The notes under the pieces were generated by a model. It was not told the origin of the DNA and ran no database searches. It worked only from the letters and a program-made list of their open reading frames with translations. A program made the position numbers and the translations under genes. DNA of 64,000 nt from Pseudomonas sp. (GTDB taxonomy: Bacteria > Pseudomonadota > Gammaproteobacteria > Pseudomonadales > Pseudomonadaceae): positions 17,042 to 81,041 of the forward strand of contig JAKUTK010000018.1 in assembly GCA_022448005.1 (NCBI GenBank), written 5' to 3'. Below are positions 8,682 to 15,934 of the stretch, piece after piece; the first letter of the stretch is position 1; each line of letters begins with the position of its first letter.

Positions 8682-9697
8682 TCGAGGCCCTTCAGGTAGT
8701 GCGCCATGGCGTTCAGCTGCGCCTCGGGCAGCATGCCAAAGGCGGGCATCTTCACGTCTGGTTTGATCGCGCCGCTGTGGCCGATCCAGCGCTTGAACGT
8801 ATCGACATCGGTCGGAAGCGTGCCGGCTGCGAGGGTCAGACGACTGCCGACGTGGGTCAGGTCGGGGCCGACCGTGCCGTCTGCTTCAGTGCCTCGAACC
8901 TGGTGACAGGCACCGCAACCGTTGGCGAGAAACGCCTGCTGGCCGGTCTGCTGCAATTCGGTGGTGGGTGGCTGAGCAGGCTCGGCCTGTTTGGCAAGCC
9001 ACAGATCGAAGGCCTCGCGCGTCATCACCACCACGGCGAAATTCATCAGCGCATGGGAAGTCCCGCAATATTCGGCGCAGGCGCCGCGAAAGGTGCCGGT
9101 CTCGGTCGGCTCCAGCACCAGCTCATTGGTGCGCCCGGGGATCATGTCGACCTTGCCGCCCAGCGACGGAATCCAGAACGAGTGGATCACGTCCGGGCTG
9201 GTCAGGCTGAAGGCCACTCGCTCCCCCACTGGCAGCCGTATTTCGTTCGCCAGCTCGACCGCCTCACCTGCCTCGGTCCGGTAGCGCACCCGCCACCACC
9301 ACTGCTCGCCCGACACATCGACACGCAGGGCGACGTTTTCCGAGGAACGCAGTTGCGGCATCAGCATCAGCCCGTAGATCAGCAGGCCGGTCAGGACCAC
9401 GACGGGAAAAATGACTCCGCCCCCGATGATCAACCACCGAGCACCGCGAATGCCGTGGGCTTCCGGGTGGGCCTGGGTGGCATACACGGCGATCCCCATC
9501 ACTACCAGCCAGATGACCAGCGCACCGCCAGCCATCCACCAGAACAGCGTGGCGATGCTCTGCGCACCGACCCCGGCCGGATTCAGCGCTGACTGCTGAC
9601 CGTCGCAACCCGCTAACACTGCGCTCAGCAGCAACAGCGAGACGCCACGCGCTCGAAAGCATGCACCGGTGAGGTCGTTTGTCAGAGTCAGCCGCAT
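8678..9697 (-). CDS. coxB: Cytochrome c oxidase subunit II with fused cytochrome c domain (caa3 type)
   Basis: 339 residues. The N-terminus is a lipoprotein-type signal (LLLLSAVLAGC, Cys31), followed by two membrane segments (SIATLFWWMAGGALVIWLVV and the region around VIFPVVVLTGLLIYGLM). The periplasmic cupredoxin domain carries the CuA site C207-x3-C211-x3-H215-x2-M218 in ACAEYCGTSHALM, with the upstream His in SPDVIHSFWIPSLGGKVD. A C-terminal class I cytochrome c domain has CGACH at 261-265 and a distal Met in KMPAFGML. The CuA site plus the heme domain defines a caa3-type oxidase. It is the first gene of a minus-strand operon; GAGGCGG lies upstream of the ATG. Confidence 0.95.
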   Translation of the reverse strand: MRLTLTNDLTGACFRARGVSLLLLSAVLAGCDGQQSALNPAGVGAQSIATLFWWMAGGALVIWLVVMGIAVYATQAHPEAHGIRGARWLIIGGGVIFPVVVLTGLLIYGLMLMPQLRSSENVALRVDVSGEQWWWRVRYRTEAGEAVELANEIRLPVGERVAFSLTSPDVIHSFWIPSLGGKVDMIPGRTNELVLEPTETGTFRGACAEYCGTSHALMNFAVVVMTREAFDLWLAKQAEPAQPPTTELQQTGQQAFLANGCGACHQVRGTEADGTVGPDLTHVGSRLTLAAGTLPTDVDTFKRWIGHSGAIKPDVKMPAFGMLPEAQLNAMAHYLKGLE

Positions 9698-9714
9698 GGT
9701 CCGCCTCGCTGTGG

Positions 9715-9729
9715 GTCACGTTTTGTGAC
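9715..9729. promoter_or_regulatory. Dyad GTCAC-N5-GTGAC upstream of coxB
   Basis: A perfect 5-bp inverted repeat, GTCAC (9715-9719) and GTGAC (9725-9729), lies 18-32 bases upstream of the coxB start in the 140-bp gap shared with the divergent yjdF-like gene. The position suits a repressor or activator site, or the 5' leader of the oxidase mRNA. No regulator is assigned; it does not match the FNR/Anr consensus. Confidence 0.3.
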
Positions 9730-9837
9730 ACTCCGCAGGCAGGAAAAGTTGGATAAGCGGTCGAATTCGTAAACGGCGGACCCTTGACTCGTTGCGCTTG
9801 TCCCAACAATAAGCAGGAGAACGACTCAGGAGATTCC

Positions 9838-10491
9838 ATGGCTACAGACAGACGCCACCGACGTTACCTTTTGGCTTTGGTCGGCCTGTTCCTGTTGATC
9901 TGGGGCGCGTTGGCGATCAACCCTTTCAACCGCCACGACTGGCTGTTGGAGAACCTGTTGGTTGTGGGGCTGGCCGCGGCTTTGCTGCTGGGCCACAAGC
10001 ACTACCTGCCCTCCCGCAGTGCTGCGACGCTGATATTCCTTTACCTCTGCATTCACCAGCTCGGCGCTCATTACACCTACGCCAACGTGCCCTACAACGA
10101 CTGGTGGCAGGCGCTGACAGGCGAAGGGCTGAATGAACAGCTGGGCTGGGAGCGCAATCAGTTCGACCGCCTGGCGCACTTCAGCTATGGGCTGCTGCTG
10201 GCCTATCCGATGCGTGAGGTGCTGATCCGACTGGGCATTCGCCCAGGGATCTGGAGCCTCATCCTGCCGATAGACATCGTGCTGTCGACCTCGGCGATCT
10301 ACGAGCTGATCGAATGGGCAGGCGCGGAAGTGTTGGACGGCGGGCTGGGGCGCACCTTTCTTGCCACCCAGAATGATCGCTGGGACCCGCAAAAGGACAT
10401 GGCGCTGGCGGCCGGCGGCGCACTCATCGCCATGATCGTCACTGGAATCATGGCCCGAGCACGGCGCCCGCACAAAGAATCGCAGGCGTGA
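9838..10491 (+). CDS. yjdF: YjdF-like (DUF2238) inner membrane protein
   Basis: 217 residues from the ATG at 9838, preceded by AGGAG; an upstream extension in frame is possible but lacks support. Polytopic membrane protein: LLALVGLFLLIWGALAI, ENLLVVGLAAALLLG, TLIFLYLCIHQLGAHYTYANVPYNDWW, FDRLAHFSYGLLLAYPMREVLIRLG and IYELIEWAGAEVL. The HxxGAHYTY, FDRLAHFxxGLLL and YELIEW motifs are characteristic of the DUF2238/YjdF family, for which I know no established biochemical function. A sequence TTGACT at 9784-9789 could be a -35 box but no good -10 follows. It diverges from the oxidase operon. Confidence 0.85.
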   Translation: MATDRRHRRYLLALVGLFLLIWGALAINPFNRHDWLLENLLVVGLAAALLLGHKHYLPSRSAATLIFLYLCIHQLGAHYTYANVPYNDWWQALTGEGLNEQLGWERNQFDRLAHFSYGLLLAYPMREVLIRLGIRPGIWSLILPIDIVLSTSAIYELIEWAGAEVLDGGLGRTFLATQNDRWDPQKDMALAAGGALIAMIVTGIMARARRPHKESQA

Positions 10492-10506
10492 CGACGAGCA
10501 CCGGCT

Positions 10507-10914
10507 TCAGGGTCGGGCGGCGTCTCCGAGCCGCTCGGGCGCGTCGGAGGTCTCGGGATCAGTGGTCACACCGATCCGCCGCAAATACCACTGATAAGCC
10601 AGGTACGAGCAGCCCCAGCCGAGCAGAACGCCAAGAGTATTGGCGAGCATGTCGCCCAGCGACGCCTGTCGATTGGGCAACAGACTCTGGCCGACCTCGA
10701 TCAGCGTGGCCGCTACCAGGCTTGCCGCCACGGCCCAGAACACGCTCCACTGCGGGAAGGCCAGGCGCAGCGAGAACATCAGCGCGGCAAAGCCAAGCAT
10801 GTGATGCAGCTTGTCCTGCTGATCGAAGACCTGGGGGACCGGTTCGGGCCGCAGCCCGCTGAAAAGGATGATTGCTAGCACCGCGAGGAACGGCAGGATG
10901 CGCAAGTAATTCAT
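10507..10914 (-). CDS. VanZ-like family membrane protein
   Basis: 135 residues from the ATG at 10914 (an in-frame TTG lies two codons upstream). Four predicted membrane helices: LRILPFLAVLAIILFSG, KLHHMLGFAALMFSLRLAF, VFWAVAASLVAATLIEVGQSL and DMLANTLGVLLGWGCSYLAY. DKLHHMLGFAALMF, IEVGQSLLPNRQASLGDMLANTLGVLLG follows the VanZ-like pattern (DKxxHxxxF...E..Q...R..s..D...N..G). The family is named after a teicoplanin-resistance accessory protein, but most members are of unknown function. It converges on the yjdF-like gene with a 15-bp gap. Confidence 0.85.
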   Translation of the reverse strand: MNYLRILPFLAVLAIILFSGLRPEPVPQVFDQQDKLHHMLGFAALMFSLRLAFPQWSVFWAVAASLVAATLIEVGQSLLPNRQASLGDMLANTLGVLLGWGCSYLAYQWYLRRIGVTTDPETSDAPERLGDAARP

Positions 10915-11219
10915 AGGCAATCGGAAGCTCTCGCTGAGATGAGATGGAAAAGGCGAAATTTGGCAGGGCCCGAATCGCGGGCGTGATGAAGACGACTACA
11001 AAGGCGGCGTAACATAGCAGCCCCTTGACGCGGTGCGTACCGAGCATGGTCGTCGGCGTGCACGCTATGGAGGACCAAAGCCATCGATAGTTCGTGCGGG
11101 CCTGTAACAAATTGCGCCGCCATGACCGACGGCCGACATCCAAAACCCTGGAGACCCAAACGTAACCTCGTGTTCGAGGTCCGAACTGGTAGGATCTGGG
11201 CAATGCTACGGGGAACGGC
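10915..11219. other. Intergenic stretch without convincing gene
   Basis: 305 bp between the divergent VanZ-like and MlaE-like genes. Open frames exist on the minus strand, one with a hydrophobic run (GLLCYAAFVVVFITPAIRAL), but none has a good ribosome site or a recognisable family. It should hold the promoters of both flanking genes; I could not pick out a convincing -35/-10 pair. Confidence 0.4.
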
Positions 11220-12407
11220 ATGCTCCGCGCTCCGCTACCAGCACTACGGGATACCACTTTGACGCACCCCACTTCGCTGCCAGGCAGTCTGCAGCGGCAG
11301 CCCACACAGGACGCACACGCCATACTTACCATTGGCGGCGACTGGACCCTGCAGCACTACGCAACGCTGCGGCGCGAAATCGAGCGTACGCGGCGCCAGA
11401 TCACCGACTCCGACCAGCTTGAGCTCGATTCGCTTGGCGAGCTGGATACCGCCGGTGCCGGGCTGCTGATCGAACTCCTCGGCCCCGAGCGGGTTGCCCG
11501 CCTTAGCGACTGGGCGTCACAGCTGCCCGCCGAGCGCCAGGCCTTGCTGAAAACCGTGGCCGCCGCGCTGGACCAGCCTGAAGCCGAACAGGCGCCGGCA
11601 ACCAATGGCCTGGCCGATGTGTTGGCGGATGTAGGCCGTAGCGTGTCCGGCGTCTGGAACCAGCAACGCACCCTGCTCGGTTTCATCGGCCTGACCCTGC
11701 AGACCTTGTTCACGGCGCTGCCCAATCCGCGCCGCTGGCGGATCACCGCACTGGTGGTGCACATCGAGCAGACCGGTTTGGACGCGATCCCCATCGTCGC
11801 CCTGCTGACGTTTCTGGTCGGTGCGGTCGTGGCCTTTCTCGGCGCCACGGTGCTGGCCGATTTCGGCGCGACCATCTATACGGTCAACCTGGTGGCCTTT
11901 TCCTTCCTGCGTGAATTTGGCGTGCTGCTGGCGGCTATCCTGCTGGCCGGGCGCACGGCCAGCGCCTTTGCCGCGCAGATCGGTGCGATGAAAGCCAATG
12001 AGGAAATCGACGCCATACGCACCCTTGGCTTGAGCCCCATCGAGCTGCTGGTGCTGCCGCGGGTGTTGGCCATGCTGATCACGCTGCCGATCCTGACCTT
12101 TATCGGCATTCTCAGCGGCATCGTCGGCGGGCTGGTGGTCTGCTCCCTGGCGCTGGATATCTCGCCGGCAATGTTCTTCACCATCCTGCAGCGGGATATT
12201 CCGCTCAATCACTTCCTGGTGGGCATGGGCAAGGCGCCGGTGTTCGCCTTCCTGATCGCGGTAATTGGCTGCCTGGAAGGCTTCAAGGCCAGCGGCAGCG
12301 CCCAGTCGGTAGGCGAACACACCACCTCGAGCGTGGTGCAGTCGATCTTCATGGTGATCCTGCTAGACGCCGTCGCCGCGCTGTTCTTCATGGAGATGGG
12401 CTGGTGA
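11220..12407 (+). CDS. MlaE-family ABC permease with N-terminal STAS-like domain
   Basis: 395 residues. Residues about 30-115 look like a STAS/MlaB-type domain (ILTIGGDWTLQHY, then LELDSLGELDTAGAGLLIELLG), fused to an MlaE-type permease (about 150-395) with FVGAVVAFLGA-like helix, LREFGVLLAAILLAGRTASAFAAQIGAMKANEEIDAIRTLG (the conserved cytoplasmic coupling segment) and a C-terminal helix ending FFMEMGW. MlaE proteins with MlaF, MlaD and a lipoprotein move phospholipids between inner and outer membrane. The next gene starts inside the stop (4-bp overlap). The ATG at 11220 has GGGGA upstream; a TTG start near 11258 is also possible. Confidence 0.88.
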   Translation: MLRAPLPALRDTTLTHPTSLPGSLQRQPTQDAHAILTIGGDWTLQHYATLRREIERTRRQITDSDQLELDSLGELDTAGAGLLIELLGPERVARLSDWASQLPAERQALLKTVAAALDQPEAEQAPATNGLADVLADVGRSVSGVWNQQRTLLGFIGLTLQTLFTALPNPRRWRITALVVHIEQTGLDAIPIVALLTFLVGAVVAFLGATVLADFGATIYTVNLVAFSFLREFGVLLAAILLAGRTASAFAAQIGAMKANEEIDAIRTLGLSPIELLVLPRVLAMLITLPILTFIGILSGIVGGLVVCSLALDISPAMFFTILQRDIPLNHFLVGMGKAPVFAFLIAVIGCLEGFKASGSAQSVGEHTTSSVVQSIFMVILLDAVAALFFMEMGW

Positions 12408-13189
12408 ATGACGATCCGGTGATTCAAGTCCAAGGGCTGGTCAACCGCTTCGGCAATCAGGCGGTGCACGTCAATCTCGACCTGAACATCCGCCGCGGCG
12501 AGATTCTTGGCGTGGTTGGCGGCTCTGGCACTGGTAAATCGGTGCTGCTGCGCAGCATCGTTGGCCTGCGCCAGCCAAATGCAGGCAGCGTCAAGGTGTT
12601 TGGCGAGAACCTGCTGAAGCTTTCAGCCCAGCGCCGCTCGGAAGTCGAGCGACGCTTCGGCGTGCTGTTCCAGCGCGGAGCCCTGTTCACCTCGCTCAAC
12701 CTGCAGGAAAACGTTGCCCTGCCGCTGATCGAGCACATCGGTCTCAAGCGCGCCGATGCCGAACACCTGGCGCGGCAGAAGCTGGCGCTGGCCGGCCTGC
12801 CGCCGGAGGCCGCCTGCAAATATCCCGACGAGCTGTCCGGTGGCATGGTCAAGCGCGCCGCGCTGGCCCGCGCGCTGGCACTGGACCCGGAAGTGCTGTT
12901 CCTCGACGAGCCCACCGCCGGTCTCGACCCGATTGGCGCCGCGGCCTTCGACCAGTTGATCCTCACCTTGCGCGATGCGCTGGGTTTCAGCGTATTTCTG
13001 GTCACCCATGACCTCGACACGCTGTACACCATCTGCGACCGCATTGCGGTGCTGGCGCAGAAACGCGTCTTGGTGGTCGACACGCTGGAAAAGGTCGCCG
13101 CCACTGACGACGAATGGATTCGCGAATATTTTCACGGCCCGCGTGGCCGCGCCGCGCACGAAGCCGCGCAACGGTTGGAGAACCCCTAA
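12404..13189 (+). CDS. MlaF-like ABC transporter ATP-binding protein
   Basis: 261 residues. Walker A GGSGTGKS (39-46), Q-loop LFQRGALFTSLNLQENVALPL, signature LSGGMVKRAALARAL (about 142), Walker B LFLDEPTAGLDP (about 166) and switch His in LVTHDLDT. The MlaF-specific features are the short GALFTSL Q-loop and the SGGM signature. It energises the permease encoded just upstream, to which it is translationally coupled, and is followed by the MCE protein with a TAATG overlap. GTG start at 12404. Confidence 0.92.
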   Translation: MNDDPVIQVQGLVNRFGNQAVHVNLDLNIRRGEILGVVGGSGTGKSVLLRSIVGLRQPNAGSVKVFGENLLKLSAQRRSEVERRFGVLFQRGALFTSLNLQENVALPLIEHIGLKRADAEHLARQKLALAGLPPEAACKYPDELSGGMVKRAALARALALDPEVLFLDEPTAGLDPIGAAAFDQLILTLRDALGFSVFLVTHDLDTLYTICDRIAVLAQKRVLVVDTLEKVAATDDEWIREYFHGPRGRAAHEAAQRLENP

Positions 13190-14127
13190 TGGAAACCCGT
13201 GCCCATCATGTACTGATCGGACTGTTCACCGTGGTCGCGGTTGGCTGCGCCCTGCTCTTCGCCCTGTGGCTGGGCAAATCCAGCATGGACCGCGAATACA
13301 GCTATTACGACATCGGCTTCAGCCAGGCCGTCAGCGGGCTGTCCAGTGGCAGCTCGGTGGAATACAGCGGCATCAAGGTCGGCGATGTAACCGAGCTGTG
13401 GCTGCAGCCGGACGATCCGCGCAAGGTGCGCGCGCGCATTCGCGTCTACGCCGGCACCCCGATCAAGACCGATACCCAGGCGCGCCTGGCGCTGGCCAAT
13501 ATCACCGGCAGCATGGTCATCCAGCTGCACGGCGGCACCCCGGAAGCCCCGCGGCTGGAAGGTGACCGGGACGATCCACCGTTGATCATCGCCGACCCGT
13601 CCTCGCTCAGCGCGCTGCTGGAAAACGGCGAAGACCTGATGAGCAACATCAACAACCTGCTGCTAAGCGCCAACCAGATCTTCTCCGAGGAAAACACCAC
13701 CCGCCTGAGCCGCACGATGGAACACCTGGAGCAGGCCACCAGCGTGCTTTCGGAGCAACGCGGCGATCTGGCCCAGACGCTCCAGCAATTCAACCAGCTG
13801 AGTCAGCAGGCCAATACCGTGATGGGTGAGCTGTCGAGCCTGGCGCGCAACGCCAACGGCCTGCTCGATGACCAAGGCCGCAGCGTGCTGGACAGTGCGA
13901 CTCAGGCGATGAGCGCTCTAGACCGCAGCACATCACGCCTGGATACCCTGCTCGAAGAAAACCAGGGCGCGCTGAACAACGGCATGCAGGGTTTCAACGA
14001 GCTCGGCCCGGCGATCAACGAACTGCGCAGCACTCTCGGGGCGCTGCGCCGTGTCACCCAGCGCCTAGAAGACAACCCCAGCGGGTTCCTCCTCGGCCGC
14101 GACAAAGTGCAGGAGTTCAACCCATGA
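13189..14127 (+). CDS. MCE-domain (MlaD-like) substrate-binding protein
   Basis: 312 residues from the ATG in the TAATG junction with the ATPase gene. One N-terminal membrane anchor (VLIGLFTVVAVGCALLFALWLG, residues 8-29) is followed by an MCE domain (about 40-120: YDIGFSQAVSGLSSGSSVEYSGIKVGDV, KTDTQARLALANITGSMVIQL). The remaining about 190 residues are a long alpha-helical, Gln/Asn/Leu-rich region, like the extended helices of PqiB/Mce proteins rather than the short E. coli MlaD. It should sit in the periplasm and pass lipid between the permease and the partner lipoprotein. Confidence 0.9.
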   Translation: METRAHHVLIGLFTVVAVGCALLFALWLGKSSMDREYSYYDIGFSQAVSGLSSGSSVEYSGIKVGDVTELWLQPDDPRKVRARIRVYAGTPIKTDTQARLALANITGSMVIQLHGGTPEAPRLEGDRDDPPLIIADPSSLSALLENGEDLMSNINNLLLSANQIFSEENTTRLSRTMEHLEQATSVLSEQRGDLAQTLQQFNQLSQQANTVMGELSSLARNANGLLDDQGRSVLDSATQAMSALDRSTSRLDTLLEENQGALNNGMQGFNELGPAINELRSTLGALRRVTQRLEDNPSGFLLGRDKVQEFNP

Positions 14128-14747
14128 GCCTTCGCCACCGTTCCATGCGCCGCCTCGCCCTGTTTGGACTGATCACGGCGCTCACCGCCTGTTCGGTTCT
14201 GCCGGAGTCCGAAACCCTGCGGATCTTCTTGCTGCCGACCTCACCGACACCGCAACAGGCCAGCGAGCCGACCATCCAGCAGGCGCTGCGTATCAATACC
14301 CCGCAGGCCAGCCGGATTCTCGCCAGCCAACGCATCGCCGTGGTGCCACAAGGCAACGAGATCAGCGCCTACGGCAGCGCACGCTGGAGCGATGCGGCGC
14401 CGGCGTTGCTGCGTGACCGGCTGATCGAAGCCTTCCAGCGTGACGGGCGCATGCCCTCGGTGAGCAACGAGGACGTCAACCTCTATGCCGATCTCAGCCT
14501 GCATAGCGATCTGCGGGCCTTCCAGGCCGTGTACATCGATGGCAAGCCGGTGGTGGTGATCACCCTCGATGCGCGGCTGGTCAATCGCAACGACCAGCGC
14601 ACCCTGGCCAATCACCGCTTTGAAGTACGTCAGCCGAGTGCCGACCCCAGCGTGGAAAGTGTGATCGAGGCGTTTGGCCAGGCCAGCGATCGGCTTAGCG
14701 CCGACATTCTCGAATGGACGCTAAGCCATGCCCGACAAACGCCCTGA
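14124..14747 (+). CDS. ABC-type transport auxiliary lipoprotein (PqiC/YmbA-like)
   Basis: 207 residues. Lipobox LTAC with Cys23 after a basic, hydrophobic signal (LALFGLITALTAC), so an outer- or inner-membrane lipoprotein. The body matches the ABC_trans_aux family: YRLPT-like FLLPTSPTPQQ, LRINTPQASRILASQRIAVVPQGNEISAYGSARWSDAAPALLRDRLIEAF, and LSLHSDLRAFQAVYIDGKPVVVITLDARLVN. These lipoproteins cap MCE transport systems at the outer membrane. It overlaps the MCE gene by 4 bp and closes the four-gene operon. Confidence 0.9.
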   Translation: MSLRHRSMRRLALFGLITALTACSVLPESETLRIFLLPTSPTPQQASEPTIQQALRINTPQASRILASQRIAVVPQGNEISAYGSARWSDAAPALLRDRLIEAFQRDGRMPSVSNEDVNLYADLSLHSDLRAFQAVYIDGKPVVVITLDARLVNRNDQRTLANHRFEVRQPSADPSVESVIEAFGQASDRLSADILEWTLSHARQTP

Positions 14748-14822
14748 CAGCTACCGTAGGGCTGGTGCTAATCGCCGCGGAATTGATCCAGGTACACACA
14801 AGTAGCGTATTAGAGCGCCTAA

Positions 14823-14860
14823 CATGACTCCGGACGCCCAACAGCCGGAGCAGAGTCATG
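14823..14860 (+). promoter_or_regulatory. Inverted repeat covering the start codon of the HlyD gene
   Basis: CATGACTC (14823-14830) is the perfect inverted copy of GAGTCATG (14853-14860), whose last three bases are the ATG of the next gene. A nested pair CTCCGG (14828-14833) and CCGGAG (14845-14850) covers the likely ribosome site GGAG. In RNA this can fold so that the ribosome site or start codon is paired; as DNA it could be an operator. Confidence 0.4.
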
Positions 14861-15934
14861 AGTCAGCCACGCACCCGAGCCGCACTCAAGGTTCTCGCAG
14901 CCGCCGCCGTGATAGCCGTCGTCGGGCTACTGCTATGGAGCGAACTGCGCCCCAGCGGCCTCGGCGAAGGTTTCGCCAGCGGTAACGGCCGCATCGAAGC
15001 GACCGAGATCGATGTCGCCACCAAAAGCCCCGGCCGGGTCGTCGAAATCCTCGTGGACGAGGGTGACTTCGTCCAGCCGGGCCAGGTACTGGCGCGTATG
15101 GATACCGATGTGCTCCAGGCGCAATTGAACCAGGCGCGTGCGCAGGTCCGCCAGGGCGAGAATGCCATCCTCACCGCCCAGGCCATGGTCGCTCAGCGGG
15201 AAAGCGAGCGCGCCACCGCCGAAGCCGTGGTGACCCAGCGCCGCGCCGAACTGACCGCCGCCCAGAAGCGCCACCAACGGACCGAAACCCTGGTGGCGCG
15301 CAACGCCATGGCCCGCCAGCAACTCGACGATGACTTGGCCGCGATGCAAAGCGCCCAGGCGGCGCTGGCCGCCGCACGTTCACAGGTGATTTCTGCCGAC
15401 GCCGGCATTGCCGCCGCAAGATCCCAGGTGGTCGAGGCACGATCAGCTGTCGAGGCGGCGCAGGCCGGTGTCGAGCGCCTGCAAGCGGACATTCGTGATA
15501 GCGAATTGAAGAGCGACCGGGTGGCTCGCGTGCAATACCGGGTGGCGCAACCCGGCGAAGTCCTCGGCGCGGGGGGCAAGCTGCTCAATCTGGTCGATCT
15601 GGCCGACGTCTACATGACCTTCTTTCTGCCCGAGCGTCAGGCCGGACGCGTGGCGATCGGCGCCGAGGTACGCCTGGTGATCGACGCCGCTCCGCAGTAC
15701 GTGATTCCGGCCAAGGTCAGTTATGTGGCCAGCGTGGCGCAATTCACACCAAAGACCGTGGAAACCGAAAGCGAGCGCGAAAAGCTGATGTTCCGGGTCA
15801 AGGCGCGCCTCGATCCGGAACTGCTCAAGCGCCACATGGAGCAGGTCAAGACCGGCCTGCCGGGCATGGCCTATCTGAAACTCGACGCTGACAGCGAGTG
15901 GCCCGCCGACCTGCAGATCAATGTCACGCCATGA
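14858..15934 (+). CDS. HlyD-family periplasmic adaptor (YhiI-like)
   Basis: 358 residues. Membrane anchor at about 10-27 ([19 protein letters not shown]), a lipoyl/barrel-sandwich half [20 protein letters not shown] and [17 protein letters not shown], a long coiled-coil hairpin rich in Ala/Gln/Arg (about 85-205), and the second half [28 protein letters not shown]. Membrane-fusion protein expected to bridge the inner membrane ABC-2 exporter encoded downstream to an outer membrane channel; no TolC-like gene is nearby. The next gene begins in an ATGA overlap. Unlike typical members the second lipoyl half lacks an obvious long spacer before it. Confidence 0.88.
   Translation: MSQPRTRAALKVLAAAAVIAVVGLLLWSELRPSGLGEGFASGNGRIEATEIDVATKSPGRVVEILVDEGDFVQPGQVLARMDTDVLQAQLNQARAQVRQGENAILTAQAMVAQRESERATAEAVVTQRRAELTAAQKRHQRTETLVARNAMARQQLDDDLAAMQSAQAALAAARSQVISADAGIAAARSQVVEARSAVEAAQAGVERLQADIRDSELKSDRVARVQYRVAQPGEVLGAGGKLLNLVDLADVYMTFFLPERQAGRVAIGAEVRLVIDAAPQYVIPAKVSYVASVAQFTPKTVETESEREKLMFRVKARLDPELLKRHMEQVKTGLPGMAYLKLDADSEWPADLQINVTP

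Noticed and set aside
9784..9812. TTGACT...CAATAA as promoter of the yjdF-like gene
   Set aside because: The -35 is good but the -10 matches only two of six positions.
10559..11332. Long minus-strand frame across the VanZ-like gene and the gap upstream
   Set aside because: Overlaps a well-supported membrane protein in another frame; only a short hydrophobic run looks protein-like.
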